Shown here in pieces: positions 1 through 10,972 of a DNA stretch of 64,000 bases (the first letter of the stretch is position 1; each line of letters opens with the position of its first letter). The stretch spans positions 1,674,001-1,738,000 of the forward strand of contig CM031563.1 of NCBI GenBank assembly GCA_018466975.1, written 5' to 3'. Position numbers and translations under genes: made by a program. The notes beneath the pieces were generated by a model, which made no database searches, had not been told where the DNA came from, and saw only the letters and a program-made list of their open reading frames with translations. This stretch comes from Sparassis latifolia. Its lineage: Eukaryota > Basidiomycota > Agaricomycetes > Polyporales > Sparassidaceae.

Positions 1-1200
1 CCCGAACTTCTCGTAAAGTGGGAAGACTGCAGATATACCGGGATGAATGAAATCTTGATCTGCGGCCGCAGTGCCAACGTGTTCGATTGCAAGATTAATG
101 TCATTCTTCGCGATCGTCAGATCCAGATCCAGCCTGTGAATTACCTCCATGCACTTCGCAGTCGTTCCTCCACCTGCTGTGATGAGTTAGTCTTAAGTCT
201 TTCGACGAACTTGTGATATGCTGCCCGACACGCGTCCTTTCGGACGACCTTGCAGACTCCCTGAGCATCTGCACCACATCGTCTTCGTCTTCAATAATCC
301 AAGTGGTTGCCTGCATGGGAGCGCGCAGATCTCTCTGAATGGAACCGTTGTGTCAGCAACTGTCACCGTCACCTAACTCCGCAGCGGCGCGGCCTGAACG
401 CAGGCCGGTGTCTTCACAGAGGTATTGAATGCCGACATGAAACAGATCAGGTCAACGTTCAAGGGAATACCGATTATAGACGCCGGAGATGTATTGCGGA
501 TCGATATCATTAACTGCGGCGAAGGCGTTCTCACTACTTTCGAGTTCCGCGCTCCCAGGCTTGTGTGGATCGCTAGTGACTAGTGACTGCTCGCAGCCGC
601 AGCCATCTTGGTACAATCTTTGTGTTGGGAGAGGATTGACAGCGGGGATCATGTCTCGCTGCGCAACTTTGGTATAGGCTCCGTCGGCCCATTGGGTAGA
701 GGAAAGGCTTGGACTGAGACGCAGTACGATGTCTGGGTTGGAGTCAACATCGTCCACATGGGCCTCACGTAACCTAAACAATGAAGACTACATCAATACC
801 TTGGGCCAAGAGGGGAAGCCAGAGGATCGACTTCTCGGTCTTCCATGTTTGGCGAGCCACCAACAAATTCTCCAAGAAGTCATCGGGAGAATGGAGACCA
901 GTAATAGAATAAGCACATCTGACCGTAGTGGCGATATCTTTTTCAACTGATTCCCAGTCCTGAAGGCACTAAAAGATCCGTTCAGCTTTGAACGTTTACT
1001 AGTACCCCGCAAATTCTCACCGCAACCGGTATCCACTACAGTCAAAAGTAGTTCGGGTCTGCTAATGATGGGCAAAAATGGAGTTTTGTTATGTCCTAGG
1101 TCCTTGAAACCAATCATTATTCCTGCTGACAGGGCTGGATTCACATCGCGTAGTAGAGGCTAAGACCTTTGGGTAAACTTGAGCGACTCGCAGATTCCTA
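1..1200 (-). other. unidentified exon fragments, gene cut by window edge
   Basis: On the minus strand, about 180 to 1 translates as an uninterrupted stretch that looks like real protein (starts AGGGTTAKCMEVIHRLDL, ends with an HPGISAVFPLYEKFG-like segment). The pattern of a Gly/Thr-rich loop, then VG, then HP, then VxP distantly recalls anthranilate phosphoribosyltransferase-type folds, but this is a guess. Further minus-strand stretches near 1100-1000 (LLTVVDTGCGEN) and 780-520 may be earlier exons of the same gene, but I could not join them. Nothing convincing is seen from 1200 to 1734 apart from a minus-strand open stretch around 1231-1419. Confidence 0.2.
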
Positions 1201-1734
1201 AGGACGACAACTAGCGACGTGTGCCGCCTATCAAATAAAATTGATACTCACAAAATCCCAAATAAAAGTACGTCGACGACATTGTCGACAGAGTTTATGG
1301 TTACGCAGGGAGTCTGGGATGCCAGCAAGATGCCAACGCAACTGGCGGTTAGTTAGACGCCCATGATGGCCGTACAACCACTTATGCATATGCATGCGGT
1401 CGTCGGCACACAGAATCATCCCTAGGTGCTACATTGCAATGACAGTCCTCAATATGTCTACCCGTATTTACAATTTAAGATGAGGCAACTATCCAGCGAT
1501 GCAGCGGAAAATGACAGGCGAGAAGGGTGAATCATGATGTGATGGTATGCGACGTGATACTGGTGCGGTATGAAGCCTTGTATCAGGCGATGTAATGTAT
1601 GTAGATGGTGCCATCCAGGAAACAAGCCAGAAGGTGTGGGCACAAGCGTGAGGGGATATGGATGGTGGGTCGGTATAGGTACCGGGAAGGGAGGCAACGT
1701 CAAGTCGTCCGTTCCTTCGACATCCGCCACAGGA

Positions 1735-4700
1735 TCACAGTCGCGACCCGGGATCCAACGGACCCAATGGGCCATACTCGTGGGGACCTGGACGGCCCCC
1801 GCTCCGTTTCTTCGCGTGTGTCTTGTAGTCGCCGCCGACAGCGGTGCTCATGGCCTGCGTAGGTCTGTTGGGAGAGATCGGAGACAAGAGCGGTTCGTGT
1901 AGTGGGATGCCGGGAGATGTCGATCTCGAGAGAGGTGTATACCCGTTTCCATTGAGCGGTGGTGGTCGATCTGATAGCTGATAACGGGGCGCGTCTCGCG
2001 GTGTCCGAGGCGGTGTTGAGGTAGACGAGCTGCCATCGTCAAAGCCGGCTTCAAGCATGGCCTCCAGGTCGGCCCCAGCTACGGACTCCTTGCTCTCAAA
2101 GCCAAACGGCACGAGGCCAACCGGTGGTGGTGGTCCATTCGCCTCGTTGTAGCCACCGATTTGCGCGCCCCAGTGGTCATCATCGGACGACGTGACGGAA
2201 TAGGTGTCGGAGCCGTCATATTGGCTGTGAATTTCGCTGCCTGGGGTAAGGTCACCGTTGGCGGTTATGTAATTGCTGTGCATGCGCTCCAGCTCTCTCC
2301 GACGCCTCTCTTCTCGGCGTAGCTTCCGAAGCCGCGAGCGCTCCCAGTCCTCCCATCTTCGCATCGGCACAGCAGGTCCAGTGGCGACACCGTAGCCATC
2401 ACCATGCCCTTCACCCTTCGCCTCGCCTTCGACTTTTCTGTAGAAGCATGCATAATAGACTCATCAACAGCGGGATAAATATTGAATGAAGCTACTCGCC
2501 TGGTTTCTCCCCAAGAAAAGTCATCGAAGTGCCAGAAAGCATAGATAGGGAGAATAAAATTCCAGACGGGCAGCGCGGCAAGGTAAATAAACATCCAGGC
2601 CACGTACACCACTTTTCTTGTGGTGATGAGAATCAGCACGGCTGGCAGGCCTAAAACTGAACATAGCAGAGTTAGGGGTATAGCTTCTTCAAATGTACGG
2701 GGCGGCGAGAGGATCATGCTGATGATGAGCATGTACGTAAGCAAGATGGCAATCGGTAGAACGACGGTGCCGACGAGATCCATGAACACAGCGAACTGCA
2801 TACTGAAGCAGAAGGTTCCGCACGTGTTCCGGACGAGTACGAGTTCCATTAGGTTGTGAACAGTGGAGTTAATCCATCGACGACGCTGTGAAAGCAAGAC
2901 CTTGAACGTATCCGGGACAATCGTTCTACACCGCGCCTGAGGTAGGAATATCATTTTGCGGTTAGGGAATGTGCGGAGGAGAATCGTTGTTAGGAACCGA
3001 TCTTCTCCCAGAAGCAGTAGGTTCTTCTGATGCAAAGTCGTCACAATGCTCTGGCTATACTGCTGTACGATCTCCGGCTTTGTGATGAGGGGCACCCAAT
3101 CATCTCCAGTTGCCCGCCGTGCCTTAAGTCGAAACATGGAGAAACAGCCAGGCAAACATGACACACCACCGAACACGGATTCGAAGGCCTTGGCGAGGTG
3201 ATGCGAAATGAAGTACTCGAAAACTTGGATAGCCGTCACCCATGACTGTCGCTTGTTCGCTATCCGTGTCTCCCCACATACACCCATGATCATTTGGTCA
3301 TGATGCATGCAGTTCACCAAATACTTGAGGGAATCCGGGAGGACTTTCGTGTCGGCGTCAACCTGAGGTAGATTTGTGAGCTCCGCACACTGGCTGAAAA
3401 TATAGTCTACGCACCATCAAACAAACTTCGAAGAAGTCAGGCGTCACTCCCATGAGAACGTGGACCTTGCGAAAGAGGTCGAAGTCCAACGGTGTCATGC
3501 GATCGTTATACGTGACACGGGAGAAAAAGTTCATGAGAATTAGTTGGCTGTCACGCTTTCCTCTGTTCCCGGGCTTTTTGTCCGTTGCAGCTTCCGCCTC
3601 AGTACCACACTTCACGATCACTAGAGTGGGAGTCCGACGACCAGCAACGGCTAGAACTACCAGTCAGCACCACGCAGACAGCGTGAGAGGAAAAGATAAG
3701 GCTTACTATAATGTCCTGCATACACCATGGCTCTGTTTTCACTCTTCGACCCTGCACCAATTGAAGTGTAACTCATAGGAACCGGATTTCCGAACCGTGG
3801 GTCCGCCTCCAACAAGCTGACGCAAGTGTCCGGCGTGCTGCGTTTCTCTCCCGCACCCGTAATCATTCCGTCAGCTACGATGAACAGTAGCTTGCGGGCG
3901 TCGGCATACGTAGTCTGGGATATTGAGTCGAGTGTAGTCCGGAGCGAATCCTCGCCTTCCGAGTAGCACGTCACCAAGCATACAGCAAAGAGTTCTGCAC
4001 CGATCTGCGCAAGACTCACGATGGGCGTACCGGCCTCCGCGTTTATGAGAGTCGAGTTCGAGGAAGTTAATGAACGAGCGGACTTGTTGCCAGACTTTGC
4101 GAGTCTCTTTCCTCCACCAGGCCCCGCCCATGGGGCGGTACCGTTTCTGTTGTCGATAGAAATATTGGCGCCTTCTGGCATGACAGCGGGGCTGATGGCT
4201 TGGCGGTTGAGAGCCATGGTGTCTGGCGGCCCAGCCAACCTCTCGGACAGGAACCAGTTGAACACACAAGCCATTATAAAGCGTACCAATACCAGACCAA
4301 GAACGACGATGAGACCGGCGTAGAGGACCAGCTGGGACATCAAGCAACCTGGCGTGATTTTGTCGATGTTCCCAGCATAATATCGCTGCATCATGCAGGG
4401 TACCGCAGCACGGATGTTGGGGCGGTAGTAGAACAGCCGTGTTCCGTCTCTGCCACTATTACCGGGCGCCTGTAAGATGTAGCGGATGGCGGCATCGAGC
4501 GCATCGGTAGGGATGGCCGTTGGATGGAGATTCATATATGCGTTCATATTCAGCACCGCACCATCAATGACAAGATAGTTTTCCAGGGCAGCTACTTGAT
4601 CCCAGTCGTAACCTACGCGGAAACTTGTCTTGAGAAAGCCGAGAGAGGACAACGTGGAGGATGTGTTGAGAGGGCCCAAGGGGCAAGTTGTGACGGTGTT

Positions 4701-5324
4701 GCAAGGGTTCTCTGCGGCAGCGCGGAAAGTCAAACCGTTGCAAGCGGGGTAATTGGCAGCGTCGCGCTGGAAGAGGGTCGTGATATCCTGACCAGGTGTC
4801 TGGATGAGAGCAGTAAGATTGACACCGTCCAGGACGCCCCACTTCGTCACGTTAAACTGCCAACCCTGGACTCCTAGGGTGCTGAGAACGGAGCCCACCC
4901 TTGAGTAGCTGCCCTGCTGGGCAGACTGAGGACACAGGACTTTCTGAAAACCCACTGTCATAAAACCAACGATGACGCATAACACTGCGATGATGAAACA
5001 GAGAGCCATCTTCTCCCTCCATGCTTGTACCGTGTGCTTGTCCTTAAGCCCCCCGATGGACTGCAGTAACGCAGCAGGCGCCCAAAAGGTAATGACGCGA
5101 GAGAAGATGCGCCATGCGTCGAGGTTTTGATCTTCATTACGAACGGCTGCACCCGCGGGTAAGTGGGCGGACGTGGGGTTGATGAGAGGTACTGGGGCTA
5201 CACTGCGCTCTGGGCGAGTGAGGGTTTTCGCACGACGGATGGTGTTGGCCGAAGGGTTGATAACTCGAGGAGTAGGAATGGGGACGTCGCCGGTGCCGTA
5301 CGTGACGTGAAGATGAGATGCCAT
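1735..5324 (-). CDS. chitin synthase, class IV (Chs3-like)
   Basis: Polymerises N-acetylglucosamine from UDP-GlcNAc into cell-wall chitin at the plasma membrane. The first exon (from ATG at 5324) has a Thr/Pro/Arg-rich tail, a hydrophobic segment near residue 110-135, a large extracytoplasmic loop and another membrane segment ([20 protein letters not shown]). The glycosyltransferase region then begins ([16 protein letters not shown]). Further exons carry the family motifs [21 protein letters not shown] and QRRRWINST, the last being the product-binding QRRRW signature. Several C-terminal membrane helices follow, then a charged, Ser/Pro-rich cytoplasmic tail ending at 1735. Introns are seen near 3700-3625, 3410-3360 and 2500-2435. 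Order of domains and the long N-terminal loop fit class IV (yeast Chs3) better than class I-III. The frame looks intact. The upstream in-frame TTG at 5333 is not needed as a start. Confidence 0.93.
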
Positions 5325-5711
5325 GCTCAGCAAAAAGAAGGAAAGTCGGGCAGCGGCAGGCCGCTGAACGTATCAGCAGAGAACGAAAGAAAGAGTGGAG
5401 GTGAACGATGCCGACGAAGGGAATGACAGCGAGGATGAGCTTCACAGTATACAGCGGCGCTAATGAGACCGATGAGCGACGCCTCCTTGGCGACCAAGTG
5501 GCGACCACAACCCGCAACCAAAATTGAACCTCCGAAAGCTTTTTATAAGCCGCCAATTGAACTCCGCACGGGATCGTCTTGAATAGCCGAAACGCGTCCT
5601 AATTTTGTCGACCTTCACTTATGCGACGCCTGAAACACCGTCCTCCACAATTTCGACCCGGTTGAAGGCCCCCCTTGGACCACAAAAATATCTCTTCGCC
5701 GAGCTTACAAA

Positions 5712-8000
5712 ATGTCTACCGTGCTGGAAACAATTCCTATAATCCCCTCCTTCCAAAATTCGACCTCCGTTGATGCACTGGGGCGTTCCTCGGAGTCCTA
5801 CGTTCATCTCGAACTTCCCGTCGAACATCCAGAGAAATCCGAGGTAGTCTCTCAGGTATGGCACTATTTTATTCCATGCCTTGTAGTGTCTTAACGGCCA
5901 CTCCTCCAGCTCGAACACCGGCTTCTGCAGCTCGCATCTCAACATCATGCTAGCGAGTATAACCGCCTGAAGTATGGACCAAGGGGTGAGTGGTACATAT
6001 TTACGGATAGACAGATTTTGATGGGGCATGCAGGCTCTCCCATGACATATGTCCCTCTTTCAATCATGATGCCCGACCAAGTCAAAGAGTTGCAGGAACA
6101 CCAGGCCAGATGTGCCGAGCAGCGGGCATGGTGGCCCTGCGAGAAACGCGCCACATCACAGATCTCCAACCATTCCTTTGACGACGATCACGAAGAACGA
6201 CCGCGCTCGCGCAACCCCCGTCTCAGTCGCTCAACATCATCTACTGATCTGCGGCAGGAATTGTCCGCTGCAATGTCGTCGCCACTAGTACTTCCTCTGA
6301 GCCCTCCTGTATTTCCTGAAGTTCAATCGCTACCACAAATAAAAACTTCGGAAAGTCACCCTATCAAGTGAGTAATCTAGCGCTATTTTCTGTCCTACAA
6401 ACCTCACCTTGGTCAAGCGTTTCCGCAATTATCCCAGTTGAACTTCTACGCATCATTTCGGCCCATCTCGTCGAGCCTGAACAGCCGTCTGCTGTCATGT
6501 TCGAAGTTCCGCCAGTCTATTACCTCAACCGTAGTATTATGCGCACGTCTTCAGCGTCGCCCCACCCCCGACCAACAGCTCCCTCCATACCGCTCGGAGG
6601 CATGCGGTCCTTCACAGCTCCTGCATGCTCACCGGCGTATGGTCTGGTAAGGCCTACGAAACTATCTCATTTCTTCTGGTCGAACCCGACTGTGCGACGT
6701 GCCTTTCACAGTGCGTTAGGAACCAGCATGAAGAGTCCGCACGTAAAGCGTCTGAGACCGAAACCGATGATGACATCAGATTCACCCTTTGGTGATTCCT
6801 TGTCTGAAGGCACATCCTCGGAAGGATGCGATGCCGATCCGCCTGATATGCCGGCTGCGACGATCGTCAGTATCCGTGAATGCGAAAAGCAAGAAACACC
6901 CCACTTTATGAGACCGACGTCGGCACCTCCGGAGATAGATGGAGGTGCAGACTCAAAAGCATGTACTTGTAACAATCCTGTTGTGGACTTCCATACGTAT
7001 GTGTTAATTTTCTGTCGTCCACTTCCGCAAATCTAATGCGCCGCATCACAGTGTATCTTCGACATTCTATACACCTGTTGAATCCATCGACTCTCCATCG
7101 AGACCCGGCACTCCAGCTGTTCCAATGTGTCAACCTGGGATGTGCTATCCGACGATGTTGGGAAATCTGTACTTGTCTTCTTGTCCAGGGAAAAAGGGTG
7201 CGCAGGGTTGGCTTAGGAATTAGTGCGCCAAACCTATTCCTTGTTACCAGTCAGGCTAGACGGCCCGACCAAGGGCCGCATTGGTGTGTGCCGTGACCTA
7301 CGCAAAGATCTCATGAGAATGAAGGAGTTGGGGGTGGCCTGTATTATTTGGTATGCTTCCCTGCCAAATCCTGAAGTGATAATTCGCACTGACTCGCCGC
7401 ACTACAGTTGTTTGGATGACGACGAACTGGAATTCCTCGGTGTTTCATGGGCCGAATACGTTCACTTGGCCGATGAACTTGGCATTGACATGCTCCGGTT
7501 AGTGAGCAAGGTCAGATTCGAGTATTGGTATGCTGATGGTTCCCGGGAAGTCTACCCACCCCAGAAGGTCTTGCGCCACCAGACCCGGCTGTGCTCGACG
7601 AGCATTTGACCTACCTCATCAAGAAATTCACGCTACGTGGTTCACCGATCCTCATACACTGCCGCGGCGGCGTCGGGCGGAGCCGCGGCTAAGCGGTGCT
7701 CGCGAAGACGCATACCAGTCGCTGTTGTCTGAGCCGCGGCTAAGCGGTGCTCGCGAAGACGCATACCAGTCGCTGTTGTCTGACTCTGGTGCAACCATGA
7801 CGGAGCCCGTGCGGCGAGATACACTGCAGTTAGTGGAGCGCCTGATCACCGTCGTGCGTCGGCGGAGGAGCCCCAAGGCCATTGAGACGTACGAGCAAGT
7901 CAAGTTCCTCGCTGACTTCGTGGAGTTCCTCCGCAGGCGGACGGCCTCTGCGACGGTGCTCGACAGCTTTGTACCAGACTGGGACTTGCAGATCGATTGA
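5712..8000 (+). pseudogene. dual-specificity phosphatase-like protein, broken after the catalytic loop
   Basis: ATG at 5712; first intron 5856-5909 (GTATGG...CCAG). The N-terminal third is unlike known domains, followed by a long Ser/Pro-rich linker (about 6170-7000). The phosphatase part starts about 7255 (TKGRIGVCRDLRKDLMRMKE, LDDDELEFLGVSW) and reaches the P-loop at 7657-7680, HCRGGVGR, which fits HCx5R. Immediately after it the frame meets TAA (7690-7692), and the expected helix after the arginine is missing. In its place are two tandem copies of a 51-base unit (7680-7730, 7731-7781). The conserved C-terminal helix resumes in another frame (RRDTLQLVERLITVVRRRR, 7813 on) and ends at 8000. 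I see no intron that would repair this, so an inactivated gene is the simplest reading; an assembly artefact is possible. The substrate is unknown; PTP/DSP-fold proteins of this kind are common in basidiomycetes. Confidence 0.7.
7680..7781. repeat. 51-base perfect tandem duplication inside the phosphatase gene
   Basis: Copy 1 is 7680-7730 and copy 2 is 7731-7781; they match base for base. The unit is a multiple of three, so it reads as a 17-residue repeat in one frame (SEPRLSGAREDAYQSLL) but carries TAA in the phosphatase frame. It sits directly behind the CX5R loop. Confidence 0.95.
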
Positions 8001-8093
8001 TACGCGACAGCCTGCACATTCAGCATCGACTGCGCGGACTGTTACTTTTGGAATTTGGAGTACTTATACCCACTCAAAAGAGATCAGGACTTG

Positions 8094-8427
8094 GCCTGAT
8101 TAGAAATTCACATAGTAACACCTCGAATGCGTTTGAGTATTTTTCTTGACTGTGTGGGTGATCAGAGACATAATACACCTGTTTGCGGCTCTGATTCGAA
8201 GAACTTTCTCGCAGTGCACTTTGTCCCACAAACGTTTGTTTCCATGCCGAGGCCAGCTTTCACGCCTTTGATGTTTTGACCGAACCGATCCTCGGCACGG
8301 CTAAAATACGCCCCAGCAGCCGCTTGTCATATTGAAGAGGCCTGATTAGAAATTCACATAGTAACACCTCAATGCGTTTGAGTATTTCTTGACTGTGTGG
8401 GTGATCAGAGACAATACACCCGTTTGC
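8094..8427. repeat. pair of direct repeats of about 90 bases
   Basis: The segment 8094-8187 recurs at 8339-8426 with small indels (missing bases in homopolymer runs and one TA). Both contain the phrase gaaattcacatagtaacacc and end in the same acacc[t/c]gtttgc. In the second copy the terminal gtttgc is also the start of the MITE at 8417. The 150 bases between the copies hold no gene that I can see. Confidence 0.85.
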
Positions 8428-9028
8428 ATAAAAAACTGCAGATCGCGACTCGCGAGCTATTTGTTCCGAACAAATATCCCCTTATACGGTATGTCGGGTG
8501 GCGGGCAAAAAATCTGGTTTGCCTGCTCGACTTGTTTGAGGGCTTCGTGAGGGCCGCGGGTCTCTGCAGACATGCAAGTTCTACAACCTCAACTCCTTTC
8601 CGATGCATCCGGTGCCTACGAGGCCTGCACCAGGCTATGCCAAGGATTTCCAGCGCCACCCGGTCTACCGCATATGATGTTATTTGCGCGGGACAAATAC
8701 TCGCCGCGAAATCGCGATCTGCAGTTTTTTATGCAAACAGGTGCACTGGATACAATTTCCAATAAGTTGGCGGGAGTATGCGAATGTTATTTGAAAGATA
8801 GAGTGAATAAATTTAGTGTAAGTGGCACTGCTCACAAGAGACTTATCTCAAAGTTATTTGAAACCTATCTCAAAGTAGAAATAACTTCATAATAAGTTTT
8901 CCATTTTTAGGATAACTTTCAGATAAGTCTCTCCTAAGCAGTACAACTTACACTAAACTTATTCACTCTATCTTTCAAATAACTTCTGCATAATCCACCC
9001 AACTTATTGGAAATTGCATCCAGTGGTG
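8417..9028. mobile_element. TA-flanked MITE, interrupted near its right tip
   Basis: Terminal inverted repeats run from 8417 (cacc[c/t]gtttgcataaaa...) to 8743, with imperfect complementarity over about 85 bases (8417-8506 against 8657-8743, including the pair atcgcga/tcgcgat). There is no coding capacity. TA is found just left (8415-8416). After removal of the element at 8744-9025, TA is also just right (9029-9030), as expected for a Tc1/mariner-type target duplication. The element is about 327 bases without its guest. Confidence 0.75.
8744..9025. mobile_element. 282-base MITE with CACTG termini (CACTA-like)
   Basis: A long palindromic element: left arm 8744-8830 (starts cactggatacaatttcc) pairs with right arm 8940-9025 (ends ggaaattgcatccagtg). 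It is flanked by the 3-base direct repeat GTG (8741-8743 and 9026-9028). CACTG ends plus a 3-base duplication fit the CACTA/CMC superfamily, the same broad group as the Plavaka transposase at 47892. That link is inference. It contains no ORF. Its target is the last three bases of the surrounding TA-flanked MITE. Confidence 0.75.
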
Positions 9029-9030
9029 TA

Positions 9031-9310
9031 CTCAAGTTGACTCAAGTAGAGCTGATACGTGTCGTGTCACAAACATACTTATTAGGAGGTGTTACATGTT
9101 TCCACGTGACCCAAGCGCGTCGTATTGGAACCGACTGCAGTCGGGAACAAGTACTCATGAGACGGTGACGGAAAGGGAAAAGGCTTTGTTACGTGTAAGT
9201 AAGAGAGTAAGGAACTATCGATATCGTGCATACCGTTGTTGCGTGTGAGTAAGTGAGGAAGGAACGCAACAAGGGAACGACAAATATCGCAGGACAAACA
9301 AGAACAAGCA
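9031..9310. other. gap between repeats, nothing recognised
   Basis: Short stretches of gtgtgagtaag-like sequence recur (9193-9260), but I see no coding or RNA gene. Confidence 0.4.
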
Positions 9311-9376
9311 CATCAGGAAAACCCAACTTTCTCTTATGGACTTATTTAGACTTTGGGGTCTAAGAACCCTTATTTA

Positions 9377-9689
9377 TCGGTTTTAATAGATTTATTTAAC
9401 AAGTCTAATTGACGCTGCGCTGGGCCCGACAATGGCCAACTCGCACAGTCCCCGGGCTGTGCCGTAACCTGCTTCCGCCGCCGGAAACAGCGACACCTGC
9501 CTCTCGTGCGGCAGTGTAGCACCACCAACTCCCTTGGTGAGCGGTCAGATGGAAAGGGGCTCCACCGCCCTTTCACTCCAACCGTCATCTGGCTGCTCAC
9601 CAGGTACATCGTGAAGCCCGATGCATGTCACTGTTTCACGCTGACGGATTTTGGCGTGCAATAGGCACATCGTCTTTTTATTTGATCTA
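9377..9689 (+). repeat. A1 split direct repeat of the retrotransposon
   Basis: The 313 bases match A2 (13871-14183) with nine substitutions and no indels. The flank changes abruptly on both sides (ttta before, ttgtact after). Confidence 0.93.
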
Positions 9690-9730
9690 TTGTACTCGAT
9701 CCGTGATCTCACATCTAAATATCATACTCC

Positions 9731-10933
9731 ATGCCAAGCAATGCCTCCCAAATGCAAGGTAGCGGAGGAGATCCCGATACGCATATGACTGGGGCGTTCA
9801 GCGCTGAAGTCAGTGAAGCGTGCATGGACATTGTTGACCGATACAGAAGGGACGAGCTTGGTCGAATCCGAGCAATTAAGGGACTCACTGAAGTCTTCCT
9901 CGAAGCCCCTGAACCAGACGATGGACTCGGAGAGGAATATTTCAACCGCACTTTGCAATCCTACGTCCAAATCCTCGATGCCCATGACAAGGCCAAACTT
10001 GTCGAGCCACACGGAGCGGCCGGAGACAGTGAGGGAGCACAGCCGGAGTCGGGCGGCGAGCATCCAGCAAAGAGAAGACGAGTGCCCGAGTTGCTGGCAT
10101 GGCTAGGAGCCGGGATTCCTCGGAGGAGGCAGAGCAAACCCGGAAACGATGATGACCTAATCCCGACAAGTTCGATTGGACTGTCAACGAGTTCATTACG
10201 GAGTCGACACTCCATCCAGAGTTACGACACACGATTGAGCTCATCTGAGAATACACCGTTGACCTCAAGTTTGCTAAGTCGACTCTCCTTACCACTGCTA
10301 GCGTGCCTCAGTTCCCCGACGGGGAATGGAGCAATGTACTCACCGGAAGAGCGGTCGACCTCGATCACGTCTTCAGTGGAAGATATTCCACCATGCGAGA
10401 GGAAAAGCATAAGCAGGTCATCGGAGAGTATGAAATCCATCATCGCAATATCATCCCGTCGAAGCATGTCCAGTCTGTCGGTGACTGGGTCATCGCTTGG
10501 GACTCAACTACTGAGGCCACTGCATTCGCATTCTCACACTGAAGAAGCGAACTCACCCAATACAAGAAATACATCGTCGAACTGTTCGCTGCAACAGCCA
10601 CAGGGTTCCATGAGCAAGTCCTACAGTATGATCGAGCTGTCTGAACTCGGGTTGGAGAGTGTCACAACCTGTGGCTCACCGATTTCGAGCAATTTAGTGA
10701 CCTCAGGCACCAGTACTTGGGCTACGGAGGTGCCGGCACCTCTGGCGAGACCTCGAAGAAGGTCACTGGAGCTGGAGCTGGAGCAACTGCACGACGCCTG
10801 TAAGGCGGAGCCGTGCCGGCATTTCAATGAAGGAACCTGCCCGAGCACCGCTGCTACCTGCCAATATCAGCACACCTGTTCTACCTGCCAGTCAGCCGGC
10901 CATGTCGCAAAGAACTGCTCACCGAGGAAGTGA
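9731..10933 (+). CDS. retrotransposon gag-like protein with CCCH and CCHC zinc motifs
   Basis: An intact 400-residue ORF starting 42 bases after A1, at the expected place for the nucleocapsid gene. The middle is Ser/Thr-rich and low in complexity. The C-terminus carries two zinc-binding motifs: a CCCH-like one (CRHFNEGTCPSTAATCQYQH) and a retroviral-type knuckle of spacing CX2CX4HX4C (CSTCQSAGHVAKNC). These should package element RNA. The stop at 10933 lies just before the RT frame opens. No protease or capsid fold can be recognised by eye. Confidence 0.8.
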   Translation: MPSNASQMQGSGGDPDTHMTGAFSAEVSEACMDIVDRYRRDELGRIRAIKGLTEVFLEAPEPDDGLGEEYFNRTLQSYVQILDAHDKAKLVEPHGAAGDSEGAQPESGGEHPAKRRRVPELLAWLGAGIPRRRQSKPGNDDDLIPTSSIGLSTSSLRSRHSIQSYDTRLSSSENTPLTSSLLSRLSLPLLACLSSPTGNGAMYSPEERSTSITSSVEDIPPCERKSISRSSESMKSIIAISSRRSMSSLSVTGSSLGTQLLRPLHSHSHTEEANSPNTRNTSSNCSLQQPQGSMSKSYSMIELSELGLESVTTCGSPISSNLVTSGTSTWATEVPAPLARPRRRSLELELEQLHDACKAEPCRHFNEGTCPSTAATCQYQHTCSTCQSAGHVAKNCSPRK

Positions 10934-10972
10934 AGCCGAGGATTGGCGGTCACGTTACCTTCGTGACATGGT

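Noticed and set aside
7642..8026. Minus-strand open frames with repeated TTATGMRLREHRLAAA
   Set aside because: They are shadows of the 51-base tandem duplication and of the phosphatase C-terminus on the other strand.
9370..9609. A 79-codon minus-strand open frame conserved at 9370-9609 and 13867-14103
   Set aside because: It is the same frame seen twice because both lie in the A repeats. Differences between copies are not biased to silent sites.
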